This document shows positions 1-9,015 of a stretch of DNA of 45,299 bases, in pieces (the first letter of the stretch is position 1; each line of letters begins with the position of its first letter). Source of the DNA: Acidocella sp. (GTDB taxonomy: Bacteria > Pseudomonadota > Alphaproteobacteria > Acetobacterales > Acetobacteraceae). A program made the position numbers and the translations under genes. The stretch is from positions 1-45,299 of the forward strand of contig JAQNCT010000016.1 of NCBI GenBank assembly GCA_029077825.1, written 5' to 3'. Under the pieces are notes generated by a model, which did no database searches, had not been told where the DNA came from, and was given only the letters and a program-made list of their open reading frames with translations.

Positions 1-7
1 GAAGGGG

Positions 8-3000
8 CTACACGGCGGGAGGCGTTGCCTGGGTGTTAGGGTTTTTGGGACCCGAGAGCACCATATACACTGCCGGGACCACAAACAGGGTGAACATCGT
101 ACCAATCGAGAGGCCACCGGCAATTACCACGCCCATATTCACCCGCGCCGCCGCCCCTGCACCGCTGGCCAGGACCAACGGCAGAACACCCAGAACCATG
201 GCCGCTGTAGTCATTAGAATGGGCCGCAACCGGATGTTGGCCGCATGCTCAATGGCCGCACGCTTTGCCATGCCTGCGTAGCGGGCCTCGTTGGCTACCT
301 CGACCATCAGAATGCCGTGCTTGCTGACCAGACCCATCAACGTCACCAGCCCGACCTCGGTATAGATGTTCAATGAGACCCCGCCAAAGCCGAGGTAGAT
401 GAACACCAAAGCCCCAGCGATTGACATCGGTACTGATACAAGAATGATCAGCGGATCGCGAAATGAATTGAACAATGCTGCCAGGGCTAGGAAAATAATG
501 ATCACCGCAAAGCCAAAGGTGACGATAAAGCTGGCATTTTCCTGCACATATTGGCGCAATGGTCCGGCATAATCCTCGCTGTAACCGGTTGGCAACATCT
601 GTGCCGCCACTTGCTGCAAAGTGGCCAGCGCCTCCTGTTCTGAAACGCCAGGGGCAGCAACGCCTTGGATGGTGGCGGAGTTTTGCTGCTGGAAATGGTT
701 GATTGATTCCGGAATCACGGATGTTGTGATGGTGGCAACCGAGGACAGCGGCACGTTGATGCCGTTGACCGAAGTGATTGGGTAATTCTCTAAGTCTGCC
801 ACGTTGAGGCGGTATTTGCGCTGCACTTGTGGGATAACCTTGTAGGAGCGGCCGTCCAAGCTGAAATAATTCACATAGCCGCCACCTAATGCTTCCGAAA
901 GCGCGGCGCCCACGCTGCTCATCGTCAAGCCAAGCTCCGAGACCTTAGCACGGTCAATTGTTACCGTTGCCTGCGGCTGATCCAACTTCAAATCACTTTG
1001 CAGGAACATGAACTTACCGGTCTTTAAAGCCGCCGCGAGGAATTTCTGCGAGACCGGGTAAAGCTGCGAGAAATCCGAGGTGGTTTTCAACACGAACCCA
1101 ATGGGGAGACCGTTGGAACCAGGCAGTGACGGCGGCTGGAATGCCACAACCTGCTGGCCTGCAATTTTTGCACTAGCCTCAGCTTGCAAGGCATTTTGAA
1201 GTTGCGTGGCGCTGGTGGTGCGTTGATCCCAGGGTTTCATCACCACGCCCAGAATATCCTGGTTCGGCACGTCAATCTGAAAAGTGCCGGCGGCTTCGGG
1301 ATGCGCCAACATGATCGCATTCAAATGCTCATCCCAAATGGTTTTTTGTGGAATTGTGGCATTCGGCGCTGAGGTCGCGAACATGATGACGATGCCCTGA
1401 TCTTCCTGCGGGGCCAGTTCAGCCGTGGAGCCTTTGTCGAGGAAATAAATACTGGTGAAAACCACGGCGGCAAACACCATCACCACCGGGACGTTATTTA
1501 AACTGCCTTGCAGCAGTCTGCTATAAAACCTTTGTAACTTGCTAAACTGCCGGTCAATGAAGCTGACAATTTTACTGTCCCACGCCGGGTGGTTACGATC
1601 GATCGGCTTAAGAATTTTTGAGCTCATCATGGGCGTCAAAGTCAGCGCAATGATGGCAGAAATTGTAACAGCCCCAGCCAGGGTAAAAGCGAATTCGGTG
1701 AACAGCGCACCAGTGAGGCCGGACTGAAAACCAATCGGCACGTAAACCGCGATCAGCACCACCGTCATCGCGATGATCGGGCCGCCCAACTCACGCGCAG
1801 CCTCGATGGCTGCATTGAACGGTGTTTCGCCATTGTCCATATGGCGGTTGACATTTTCCACCACGATGATGGCATCATCGACCACCAGCCCGATCGCCAG
1901 CACCAGCGCCAGCAAAGTGAGCAAATTGATAGTGAACCCCAAGGTGGCCATCATCGCAAATGCGCCGATCAACGAGAGGGGAATCGCGATGACGGGAATA
2001 ATGACAGAGCGCGGCGAACCCAGGAAGGCGAATACCACCAGCGTGACAATTCCGAGCGCTTCAATCAGCGCCGTGATCACGTCATGGATGGAGCCGTTCA
2101 CGAATGCCGTGGAATCGTAAGGGATGGAAGCTTCAAGCCCCGTTGGCAACTGGGCCTGAATGGTAGGCAGAACTTTTTTCACACCCGCAATTACGTTTAA
2201 CAGGCTGGCGGTCGGGGCAACCTGAATACCAATGAACACGCCACTTTTATTGTCAAACGTCACATGCTGCTCATAGTTGTCAGCACCCATCTCGACCTTG
2301 GCGACATCCTTGAGCCGGATGATGGCACCGTTGGCTTGCTTGACGATGAGGTTGTTAAATTCATCAACACTATGCAAGCCAGTTGAGGCGGTTAGGGTAA
2401 TTTGAGTCATCTGACCCTTGGTGTTGCCCAGGGCAGCGATAAAATCGTTATTCGCCAGTGCCGCCGAAACATCCGAGGCAGTCAGCCCATAAGCCGCAAG
2501 CTTCACCGGATCGAGCCAGACACGCATGGCAAAATTTTGCGAGCCGAGAATCTCGGCGGTCTGCACACCGTTCACCGCCTGCAATTGTGGCTGCACCACA
2601 CGGGTCACATAATCAGTAATCTGGTTCGGTTGCAGCACTGAGCTACGAAACGCGATATACATCGCATCAATCGTCTGCCCGACCGTGAGCACCAGCACTG
2701 GTTGCTGGGTGCCGGTGGGCAGTTGATTGAGGACCGAATTGACCTTCGAACTGATCTCGGTCAGAGCCGAATCCGCATTATGGTTCAGCACCAGATTGAT
2801 GGTGATGACGCTTTCACTGGTCAAGCTGCTGGAGGTGATGTCATCAATGCCGTTGACCTGCGAAACCGCATTCTCAATCGGCGTGGTAATGAACCCGGCC
2901 ACCACATCGGGCGAAGCACCGGGATAGGTGGTGGTGATGGTGATGGTAGCGTTCTCGGTCTGCGGATATTCCAGCACCGGCAATGAGCCAACCGCCCGCA

Positions 3001-3079
3001 GGCCAAGCACAAAAATCAGCGTGCTCACCACTACGGCAAGCACCGGACGCCTGATAAAAAGGTCGGTGAAAAATTTCAT
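8..3079 (-). CDS. RND (HAE1-type) multidrug efflux pump, inner-membrane permease
   Basis: Proton-driven inner-membrane pump of the AcrB/MexB superfamily; it would export drugs or other hydrophobic compounds through the adaptor and outer-membrane channel encoded just upstream. The 1023-residue length fits the family. The first transmembrane helix is near residues 11-30. A transmembrane stretch around 385-410 carries the paired acidic residues D401-D402 of the proton relay, and the late 'LVSKHG' motif supplies the relay lysine, about K920. The stop codon (TAG) lies at 8-10, so the gene is complete. It begins 11 bases after the adaptor gene, so it is the third gene of a three-gene operon. The substrate cannot be told from sequence. 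Confidence 0.96.
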   Translation of the reverse strand: MKFFTDLFIRRPVLAVVVSTLIFVLGLRAVGSLPVLEYPQTENATITITTTYPGASPDVVAGFITTPIENAVSQVNGIDDITSSSLTSESVITINLVLNHNADSALTEISSKVNSVLNQLPTGTQQPVLVLTVGQTIDAMYIAFRSSVLQPNQITDYVTRVVQPQLQAVNGVQTAEILGSQNFAMRVWLDPVKLAAYGLTASDVSAALANNDFIAALGNTKGQMTQITLTASTGLHSVDEFNNLIVKQANGAIIRLKDVAKVEMGADNYEQHVTFDNKSGVFIGIQVAPTASLLNVIAGVKKVLPTIQAQLPTGLEASIPYDSTAFVNGSIHDVITALIEALGIVTLVVFAFLGSPRSVIIPVIAIPLSLIGAFAMMATLGFTINLLTLLALVLAIGLVVDDAIIVVENVNRHMDNGETPFNAAIEAARELGGPIIAMTVVLIAVYVPIGFQSGLTGALFTEFAFTLAGAVTISAIIALTLTPMMSSKILKPIDRNHPAWDSKIVSFIDRQFSKLQRFYSRLLQGSLNNVPVVMVFAAVVFTSIYFLDKGSTAELAPQEDQGIVIMFATSAPNATIPQKTIWDEHLNAIMLAHPEAAGTFQIDVPNQDILGVVMKPWDQRTTSATQLQNALQAEASAKIAGQQVVAFQPPSLPGSNGLPIGFVLKTTSDFSQLYPVSQKFLAAALKTGKFMFLQSDLKLDQPQATVTIDRAKVSELGLTMSSVGAALSEALGGGYVNYFSLDGRSYKVIPQVQRKYRLNVADLENYPITSVNGINVPLSSVATITTSVIPESINHFQQQNSATIQGVAAPGVSEQEALATLQQVAAQMLPTGYSEDYAGPLRQYVQENASFIVTFGFAVIIIFLALAALFNSFRDPLIILVSVPMSIAGALVFIYLGFGGVSLNIYTEVGLVTLMGLVSKHGILMVEVANEARYAGMAKRAAIEHAANIRLRPILMTTAAMVLGVLPLVLASGAGAAARVNMGVVIAGGLSIGTMFTLFVVPAVYMVLSGPKNPNTQATPPAV

Positions 3080-3090
3080 CGGGCCGGGCT

Positions 3091-4218
3091 CTATTCGTTC
3101 GGCGGGTTCGGATTGGGGCTGTTGCTAACAGCAACATCGTTATTGATGGTCACAATGGAGCCGTTGTGCAGTTTTAACTGCCCCGCTGTGACCACCACAT
3201 CGCCAGGGTTGACGCCTTTGGTGATGGCAATCTGGTCGCCGCGCGTATCGCCGACCTGCACGAACACCTGATGCGCAAGCAGCGTATCTTTGCCATTGGC
3301 GTCCTTGGAATGGCTGACTGTATAAACCGTATCGCCATACGGATTATAGGTAATGCATGTCTGTGGCAGGGTAATGAAATTATCGGGAGTTCCGACGCCG
3401 ACCGACACGGTGGCAAACATACCAGGCCGGAGGAGCAGTTTATCATTATCGATGGTGGCGCGCACCTGCACGCTGCGAGTGGTGGTATCAACCGCCGCAT
3501 TGATGGCGGAAATTTTACCGGCAAAAGCCTGGTCGGCAAAGGCATCAACCGTCACGTCCACCACCTGCCCGACGTTGATCTGGGCAATCTCCTGCTGAGG
3601 TACGTAAAAATCCACGAACAGCGGATTAAGCTGCTGCAACGTGACGATTTGTGTTCCCGCACTCAGATACTGGCCAACATTCACCTGCCTAACGCCCAAT
3701 GTTCCGGCAAATGGCGCTTTGATCTGTTTCTCATCAATCAGGGCCTGCTGGGCATGCACCTGTGCCTGCGCGGCATCGAGCGTGGCTTTATCAGTGTCAA
3801 CCTGCGCCTGGCTAACGGCATCAGCCTGCAACTGCTTCAAATCCCGCTGGTAGGTAACCGCGTCAAGCTTCGCCGTGGCCTGTAGCTGCGCCAGCACCGC
3901 GCTGTCGTTGTTTAAACGCAAAGTTGCCAGCAATGTACCGGCCGGCACATTGTCACCAGATTTGAAATTGATGGTATCGACAATACCGGAAAGCTCCGAT
4001 GATATATTCGCCCCATTAATCGCCACCACGCTGCCAACCGAATTGATGGAAGGTTGCCAGGCAGACTGAGCCGCCGTGATGGTGGCCACCGTCTGCGGCG
4101 GGTTGGCTAATGTGGCCAAAAACTTGCCGATCATAACGTTTTTGAAGGCGCCGAACCCAAATACCGCCCCCAACACCACAGCTACCAGCAGCAGCATGAT
4201 TATAAGACGTTTGATCAT
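3091..4218 (-). CDS. RND efflux periplasmic adaptor (membrane fusion protein, HlyD/AcrA type)
   Basis: Periplasmic adaptor bridging the inner-membrane pump and outer-membrane channel. It has 375 residues. An uncleaved N-terminal anchor (about residues 4-25) precedes a lipoyl/barrel-sandwich half near 70-105, a Q/A/D-rich alpha-helical hairpin near 105-160, the second lipoyl half with the 'IKAPFAGTLG' motif near 167-180, then beta-barrel and membrane-proximal domains. 'APFAG' is typical of MexE/MdtA-like adaptors. There is no lipobox cysteine, so membrane attachment would be through the helix. It lies between the channel gene (22-base gap) and the pump gene (11-base gap). Confidence 0.95.
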   Translation of the reverse strand: MIKRLIIMLLLVAVVLGAVFGFGAFKNVMIGKFLATLANPPQTVATITAAQSAWQPSINSVGSVVAINGANISSELSGIVDTINFKSGDNVPAGTLLATLRLNNDSAVLAQLQATAKLDAVTYQRDLKQLQADAVSQAQVDTDKATLDAAQAQVHAQQALIDEKQIKAPFAGTLGVRQVNVGQYLSAGTQIVTLQQLNPLFVDFYVPQQEIAQINVGQVVDVTVDAFADQAFAGKISAINAAVDTTTRSVQVRATIDNDKLLLRPGMFATVSVGVGTPDNFITLPQTCITYNPYGDTVYTVSHSKDANGKDTLLAHQVFVQVGDTRGDQIAITKGVNPGDVVVTAGQLKLHNGSIVTINNDVAVSNSPNPNPPNE

Positions 4219-4240
4219 GGCATCGCCCTTATGAAATTCC

Positions 4241-5746
4241 TCATGGAATAATCCCGCAACAAGTCTTAACCGCGCTGCTCACATCATCGCGGTGCCACCA
4301 GCCGCCACCCAGCGCCTGAAACAGTGCTGCCGTATCAGACAGCCGCGTCGCTTGCGCCTTCACCCGTGCTACCAGCGAAGTTTGATAATTGGTTTGCGCG
4401 GTGAGCACCGCCGTGAATGGCTGGCTGCCGTATTTAAACTGGCTTTGCACAACCGCAAGACTCTGCGCGGATGAGTCCTCAGCCAATTGCGCGGCCTGCA
4501 GCGTCTGGGCATCATATTGCAACGCCTGCAAGGCATTCGCGACATTCTGAAACGCAGCCAATACGGTGGCCTGATATTGCGCGCCTGCCACATGCAAAGC
4601 GGCAATTGAAGCTTGGCGCTTGGCTGCCAATTCGCCGCCCTGAAATACCGGCTGCGTAACACCCGCAATCAGGCTCCACAGCAAGGTTTGCGGGGTGAAC
4701 AGGCTGGCGGTTGTCAGGGCATCATGACCAACGCTGGCTGACAGCGTAATTTGCGGTAGCATCTGTGCTGTTGTCACGCCAACATTCGCGGAAGCTTCAT
4801 GCAATTGCTCGGCAGCAGCTTGAATATCGGGCCGTTGATTCACCATCTCTGAAGGCAGGCTGGCGGGAATTGTCTCCGGTAGATGCAGGCTGGCGAGCGT
4901 AAAATCAGCCTCGTGGAAATCAGCGGGAAATTTACCGACGTAATCAGCCAACTGGTTGCGCAACTGCGCCAGTTGCGATTGTAGCGGCGGTAAGCTGGCC
5001 TCTGCGCTCGCCAAACTGGCCTGCTGGCTGATGATATTAGCCTTCGCAACACCGCCCAGCGCATACTGGCGTTTGAGAATATCAAGCTGCTTTTGCTCGG
5101 CGGCAACAATGCTATTGGTGGCTGAAATTTGCGCGTTCAATGAGGCTTCATTTACCGCCGCCGTGACGATATTTGCCGTAAGCGAGAGATACGCCGCTTC
5201 GAGTTGGTAACGCTGAAAATCAGCCTGGGCTTGCAAACTCTCCACATCGCGGCGCGCCCCGCCCCATATATCAAGGCCATAAGAAACACTGAGTGAGGCG
5301 TTATAAAGCGTAAATGGCGAAATTTGTTTGGCCCCACCACCAAATGAAGCAGCAGAAGCAGATGATGGTTGCTGGCGTTCAGCCTGGAAGCCCGCGGATA
5401 GCGATGGCACCAGCTGCCCGTAAGCGGCCCGCACATTCTCACGCGCTTGCAACAAAGTTTGCTGCGAGGCTTGTAGTGTGGGATTGTTGGCCAGCGCCGT
5501 GTTGATCAGTGCATTTAATTCAGGCGAATGAAATAAACGCCACCAATCACCTGAAATATCACCACCGATGACAAAACTCTGAGCCTCACCACCAGCAACC
5601 ATAGTTGAGGGCGCTAGTGTGTTGGGCGTGAGAGATGCTACCAAAGGCGCAGCAGGCGCATGATAGTTAGGCCCTACCTCACAAGCTGACAAAGCCAGTA
5701 AAGCGCACAGTGAAGACGACAAAAAGAGGAAACCCGTTGGTTTCAT
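4241..5746 (-). CDS. RND efflux outer-membrane lipoprotein channel (NodT/OprM family)
   Basis: Outer-membrane exit duct of the efflux system, a TolC-like trimer subunit. Residues 1-21 are a lipoprotein signal with lipobox 'LSAC', so lipidation is expected at C22, followed by the family's 'VGPNY' motif. The 501-residue chain contains two OEP repeats rich in A/Q/L helices, and a conserved 'RPDI' segment opens the second repeat. First gene of the efflux operon. The ATG at 5746 has no recognisable Shine-Dalgarno, but a promoter-like -10 box ends 6 bases upstream (see separate entry), so a leaderless transcript is possible. The neighbouring divergent TetR gene and operator suggest repression relieved by a ligand. 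Confidence 0.95.
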   Translation of the reverse strand: MKPTGFLFLSSSLCALLALSACEVGPNYHAPAAPLVASLTPNTLAPSTMVAGGEAQSFVIGGDISGDWWRLFHSPELNALINTALANNPTLQASQQTLLQARENVRAAYGQLVPSLSAGFQAERQQPSSASAASFGGGAKQISPFTLYNASLSVSYGLDIWGGARRDVESLQAQADFQRYQLEAAYLSLTANIVTAAVNEASLNAQISATNSIVAAEQKQLDILKRQYALGGVAKANIISQQASLASAEASLPPLQSQLAQLRNQLADYVGKFPADFHEADFTLASLHLPETIPASLPSEMVNQRPDIQAAAEQLHEASANVGVTTAQMLPQITLSASVGHDALTTASLFTPQTLLWSLIAGVTQPVFQGGELAAKRQASIAALHVAGAQYQATVLAAFQNVANALQALQYDAQTLQAAQLAEDSSAQSLAVVQSQFKYGSQPFTAVLTAQTNYQTSLVARVKAQATRLSDTAALFQALGGGWWHRDDVSSAVKTCCGIIP

Positions 5747-5752
5747 ACGCGT

Positions 5753-5781
5753 TAGCTAAGCGGGAAATGAGCGTCCGTCAA
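5753..5781 (-). promoter_or_regulatory. Candidate promoter of the efflux operon
   Basis: Read on the minus strand, TTGACG (5776-5781) and TAGCTA (5753-5758) are separated by 17 bases. The -10 box ends 6 bases before the ATG at 5746, which would put the transcription start at or next to the start codon. Seen by eye only. Confidence 0.5.
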
Positions 5782-5787
5782 GCAACA

Positions 5788-5811
5788 ATAAAATGATAAA
5801 ATGATAAAATG
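5788..5811. repeat. Three perfect tandem copies of ATAAAATG
   Basis: The 8-base unit ATAAAATG occurs three times head to tail at 5788-5795, 5796-5803 and 5804-5811. It lies between the efflux promoter and the TetR operator palindrome, with which it shares base 5811. It makes an AT-rich spacer that could slip during replication and change promoter/operator spacing. Confidence 0.8.
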
Positions 5812-5828
5812 GAAACTTGTAAGTTTCC
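5811..5828. promoter_or_regulatory. TetR-type operator palindrome
   Basis: GGAAACTT-GT-AAGTTTCC: two perfect 8-base inverted arms around a 2-base centre. It overlaps the predicted -35 of the tetR gene and lies about 30 bases upstream of the -35 of the divergent efflux operon. Position, symmetry and length fit a site bound by a TetR dimer and would allow autoregulation. It falls inside the longer possible reading frame beginning at 5809, which argues for the later tetR start at 5851. Confidence 0.8.
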
Positions 5829-5844
5829 CAATTGCACGTATAAA
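5817..5844 (+). promoter_or_regulatory. Candidate tetR promoter
   Basis: TTGTAA (5817-5822), 16-base spacer, TATAAA (5839-5844). The -10 ends 6 bases before the ATG at 5851, and that ATG lies at the end of a run of ten A residues (5842-5851). The -35 is embedded in the operator palindrome. Confidence 0.55.
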
Positions 5845-5850
5845 AAAAAA

Positions 5851-6558
5851 ATGGCCAGCGATAGAAACACCAAACCTGCTGCTGCCGCGCCCCGTAAGGC
5901 TGCCGTGAAAACCCCCGCCGCGAAGCCTGCCGCCAAAATAGCGTCCGTCGGCGGTGAACCGTTGAATTCCGAGCGCATGCTGAAGCTGATTGCCGCGGCT
6001 GAGGATATTTTCCTCCTGAAAGGCTACCATACCGCGACCATGACCGACGTAGCAAAAGCCGCCGGCATGTCAAAAAAGACAGTTTATCAACTAATCGAAT
6101 CAAAAGCCGAGCTGTTTGCTGCTTTGCTGGCACATCATCAATCATTGCTAAATTTCCCTGCCGAGCAACCGGGCTGGACAGTACGCGATATTTTAAATGC
6201 CAATTTACTATGCCTGGCCCGGTTTCTGCTCTCGAAAGAACAAATCGCCATCGTGCGGCTGATTATGGCGGAATATACCCACAGCCCTGACCTTGGCCGG
6301 GTATTTCACCTCAAGCGCGTCCAGAAAGCCCGCTCCAAACTTGAAATTTGCCTGACCGATATCGCGGCGCGTTATGGCTGCGAGGTTTGCGATGTGCGGG
6401 AAATGTCTGGCATGCTTTTCGGCATGGCCATTGGGGAGTTTTTACTCAGCGCCCTCATCGGCTTTCGTGCCGCCCCAAGCAAAGCGGTGCTGGAAAGCCG
6501 CGTGAGCAATGCGGTGACTATATTTTTAAGCGGCTGCGAAACGCTTAACCACCCGTAA
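5851..6558 (+). CDS. TetR/AcrR-family transcriptional repressor of the efflux operon
   Basis: DNA-binding repressor of 235 residues; the likely target is the palindrome at 5811-5828. A basic A/K/P-rich N-terminal tail (about 35 residues) precedes a TetR_N helix-turn-helix whose recognition part reads '[18 protein letters not shown]'. The rest is the ligand-binding and dimerisation domain, which varies in this family. An in-frame ATG at 5809 would add 14 residues, but it lies ahead of the operator and -10 box, so 5851 is preferred. The gene is divergent from the efflux operon, and its last 14 bases overlap the 3' end of convergent moaA. The inducing ligand is unknown. Confidence 0.9.
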   Translation: MASDRNTKPAAAAPRKAAVKTPAAKPAAKIASVGGEPLNSERMLKLIAAAEDIFLLKGYHTATMTDVAKAAGMSKKTVYQLIESKAELFAALLAHHQSLLNFPAEQPGWTVRDILNANLLCLARFLLSKEQIAIVRLIMAEYTHSPDLGRVFHLKRVQKARSKLEICLTDIAARYGCEVCDVREMSGMLFGMAIGEFLLSALIGFRAAPSKAVLESRVSNAVTIFLSGCETLNHP

Positions 6559-7531
6559 CCGACATGTGCCGCGCTACCGCCGGGCGCGCCTTGGCGCGGT
6601 CAATTACAAAGTCATGACCTTTCGGTTTCCGCGCGATAGCTTCAAAAATCGCCGCATCAAGCACTTCATCAGATTCAGCAGCCCGCAGCGGCCCACGTAA
6701 ATCCGCAGCATCATCCTGGCCGAGGCACATATATAAAGTACCGGTGCAGGTAAGGCGCACGCGGTTGCAGCCTTCACAAAAATTATGAGTGAGCGGTGTA
6801 ATGAAACCAATTCGTTGCCCAGTTTCCGCAACATTCATATAGCGCGCCGGGCCACCAGTCAGGTAATCAGAATCGCTCAACGTCCAACGTCGTTGCAAGC
6901 GGGAGCGCACCAGCGAGAGTGGCAAAAATTGCTCGGTACGGTCGGCATCAATTTCACCTAGAGGCATGGTTTCGATCAAGCATAAATCGAACCCGTGCAC
7001 ACCGCACCATTCGATCATGCTGTCATATTCATCTTCGTTTACGCCCTTTAGCGCCACGGCATTGATTTTAAGTTTCAGGCCAGCGGCTTTAGCGGCCATC
7101 ACGCCATTCAGCACCGCGGGCAATTTGCCCCAGCGGGTAATCTCGGCAAATTTTTCCGCATTCAGCGTATCGATGCTGACATTAATGCGGCGTACCCCAG
7201 CCGCCATTAAATCATCAGCATATTTGGCTAATTGGCTGCCATTGGTGGTGATGGTGAGTTCCTCAAGCCCATTACCGATGCGCTCACCCAATTTGCGGAT
7301 CAGCCACATTACGTCGCGGCGCACCAAAGGCTCGCCGCCGGTAAGGCGCAGCTTGGTCACGCCATGGCGGATGAAGGCGCCGCAAAGACGGTCAAGTTCC
7401 TCCAGCGAGAGCAGGTCTTTCTTAGGCAGAAACACCATGTCCTCGGCCATGCAATAGACACAGCGAAAATCGCAGCGGTCAGTAACGGAAACGCGCAAAT
7501 AGGTGACGGCGCGGCCAAAAGGGTCAATCAT
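6545..7531 (-). CDS. moaA: GTP 3',8-cyclase MoaA (molybdenum cofactor biosynthesis)
   Basis: Radical-SAM enzyme that converts GTP to 3',8-cyclo-7,8-dihydro-GTP, the first step of molybdopterin synthesis. With the start at 7531 it is 328 residues. The SAM cluster cysteines are C20, C24 and C27 ('CDFRCVYC'); the second cluster is C252, C255 and C269 (C-x2-C-x13-C); and the chain ends in the conserved Gly-Gly. 'TGGEPLVR' is also present. The reading frame stays open to 7606, but that version would overlap the MFS gene, and MoaA proteins normally begin near 'DPFGR'. It lies 50 bases downstream of the MFS gene on the same strand. No other moa gene is in the window. Confidence 0.95.
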   Translation of the reverse strand: MIDPFGRAVTYLRVSVTDRCDFRCVYCMAEDMVFLPKKDLLSLEELDRLCGAFIRHGVTKLRLTGGEPLVRRDVMWLIRKLGERIGNGLEELTITTNGSQLAKYADDLMAAGVRRINVSIDTLNAEKFAEITRWGKLPAVLNGVMAAKAAGLKLKINAVALKGVNEDEYDSMIEWCGVHGFDLCLIETMPLGEIDADRTEQFLPLSLVRSRLQRRWTLSDSDYLTGGPARYMNVAETGQRIGFITPLTHNFCEGCNRVRLTCTGTLYMCLGQDDAADLRGPLRAAESDEVLDAAIFEAIARKPKGHDFVIDRAKARPAVARHMSVTGG

Positions 7532-7581
7532 AGCGGATACTTCGCGCTGCATGGGCATAAAGGCAAGGGTGCCAGCGCGAT

Positions 7582-8820
7582 TTATGGCAAAGCCAGCCAC
7601 AGCCATAACCCCGAGCCAGCGGTGATAACGGCGGTGAGCCAGACCACAGGTAAAACATTGTGGGCCATCTGAGCGATTCCACCCAGCAACAACGCCCCGA
7701 TGGCGTAGCCGCCATCCCGCCAGAACCGGTAGGTTCCCAGCGCCTTGCCACGGATCAACGGCGGCGCACGATCCGACATCGCGGCTATTAGATTAGGATA
7801 CAGCAAGGCCATGCCCACCCCCATGACCACGGCGGCCGGTAACCACACGGCAGGGCCTTGCCCCAGAGCGGTTAGCGCGATGCCCGCCGCTAACACGAAA
7901 AACCCCGTAGTAATCGGGCGCTTGCGGCCAATTTTATCGCCCAGATGACCGGTCCAGAGCTGTGATAAGCCCCACACGATGGCGTAGGTGCCGGTTAACC
8001 AGCCGATTTCAACCAACGGCGCACCATGGGCGTCAAATAGCAGCGGAAACATGACCCATACCAGCGTATCAGCAATTTTGTTCACAACCCCGCCCTGGCA
8101 GATTGCCCGTCCGGCGGAGTCGTGGAACGACAAGCGCATGAAAATTCTGGCCAGTTGTGGCGGCGGCTCCTGAGAGCTACCTTGGCTGGCCGCGTGATGT
8201 TCGGCTTTGACCCAGGCCTGCGTGTCGCGCAGGAAAAACAGCGAGAAGAAAGCGGCTGCAATTACCAACAAGCCAAACCATAGCAAAGCCGGGCGCGCAC
8301 CATAGAGATGGGCAAAATACGCCGCTGCAAATCCTGCCACCCCAACAGCCACATAGCCGGTCGCCTCATTAATGCCCACAGCCAGGCCACGTTGTTGGCT
8401 GCCAGCCAAATCAATCTGGCTGGTGACGGTCATGGTCCAGGAAAACCCTTGCGAGACTCCTAAAAACATATTGGCCACCACAATCCACCACCAGTCGGAC
8501 GCCTGATAAATCAACAGCGGCACCGGAACGGCAGCCAGCCAGCCCACGATGAGAACCGGCTTGCGGCCAAACCTGTCAGCCAACCCACCGGCAACCAAAT
8601 TCAGCGGGCCTTTTACCAATCCGAAGGAGAGCACAAAGCTGGCCAGGAATAAAAACGCCCCGGGTGTCACGCCAAACTCACGCGCCACTGAGGGTAAAAC
8701 TGCCCGTTCCATGCCGATAACGAGGCCGACGAAAAACACCTGCAAGGCTTGCAAACTAAATTGCCCTGCATTGTGCCGAATGCCGCGTTGATGGTTGTTG
8801 GTGACGATTTCTGTTGTCAC
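7582..8820 (-). CDS. Major facilitator superfamily transporter
   Basis: Inner-membrane secondary transporter of 412 residues with about twelve hydrophobic segments. Motif A is visible in the first half ('[11 protein letters not shown]', about residues 77-87) and in degenerate form in the second half ('[12 protein letters not shown]'), as expected for duplicated 6+6 helix MFS proteins. A polar loop around residues 205-225 separates the halves. The start codon is GTG (8818-8820) with a weak GGAA-like ribosome site. It follows the DUF3553 gene by 21 bases. Substrate unknown; the sequence gives no specific drug or sugar signature. Confidence 0.9.
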   Translation of the reverse strand: MTTEIVTNNHQRGIRHNAGQFSLQALQVFFVGLVIGMERAVLPSVAREFGVTPGAFLFLASFVLSFGLVKGPLNLVAGGLADRFGRKPVLIVGWLAAVPVPLLIYQASDWWWIVVANMFLGVSQGFSWTMTVTSQIDLAGSQQRGLAVGINEATGYVAVGVAGFAAAYFAHLYGARPALLWFGLLVIAAAFFSLFFLRDTQAWVKAEHHAASQGSSQEPPPQLARIFMRLSFHDSAGRAICQGGVVNKIADTLVWVMFPLLFDAHGAPLVEIGWLTGTYAIVWGLSQLWTGHLGDKIGRKRPITTGFFVLAAGIALTALGQGPAVWLPAAVVMGVGMALLYPNLIAAMSDRAPPLIRGKALGTYRFWRDGGYAIGALLLGGIAQMAHNVLPVVWLTAVITAGSGLWLWLALP

Positions 8821-8841
8821 GCAACGTTCCGTATTGCTTGC

Positions 8842-9015
8842 TTATGGCGCATCAACCCGCTCCAACTGAACATGATTCGTGTTCATGACTATTTTGCCAG
8901 CATGTTCAAACATCACCGTTACTTTTTCATCAACGGCGGATTGTACCTGGCCCAGACCCCAATCTGGTTGTCGCGGGTTACAAACATAGTCTCCAGGCTC
9001 AAACTCACTGCGCAT
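8842..9015 (-). CDS. Small DUF3553-domain protein
   Basis: A 57-residue protein, most of which matches my recollection of the DUF3553 family: 'FEPGDYVCNP', then 'DWGLGQVQS', 'VTVMFEHAGK' and a final 'VQLERV'. The pattern resembles the small beta-barrel of CarD/Tudor-like domains, but its function is not established. The chosen ATG (9013-9015) gives the family length; an upstream in-frame start at 9072 would add 19 unlike residues. Its first 11 bases overlap the end of the pseudouridine synthase gene, so translation is probably coupled. Confidence 0.8.
   Translation of the reverse strand: MRSEFEPGDYVCNPRQPDWGLGQVQSAVDEKVTVMFEHAGKIVMNTNHVQLERVDAP

Noticed and set aside
5809-5850. Longer TetR start at 5809
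   Set aside because: The added 14 residues would be encoded by the operator and -10 box, and no ribosome site precedes that ATG.
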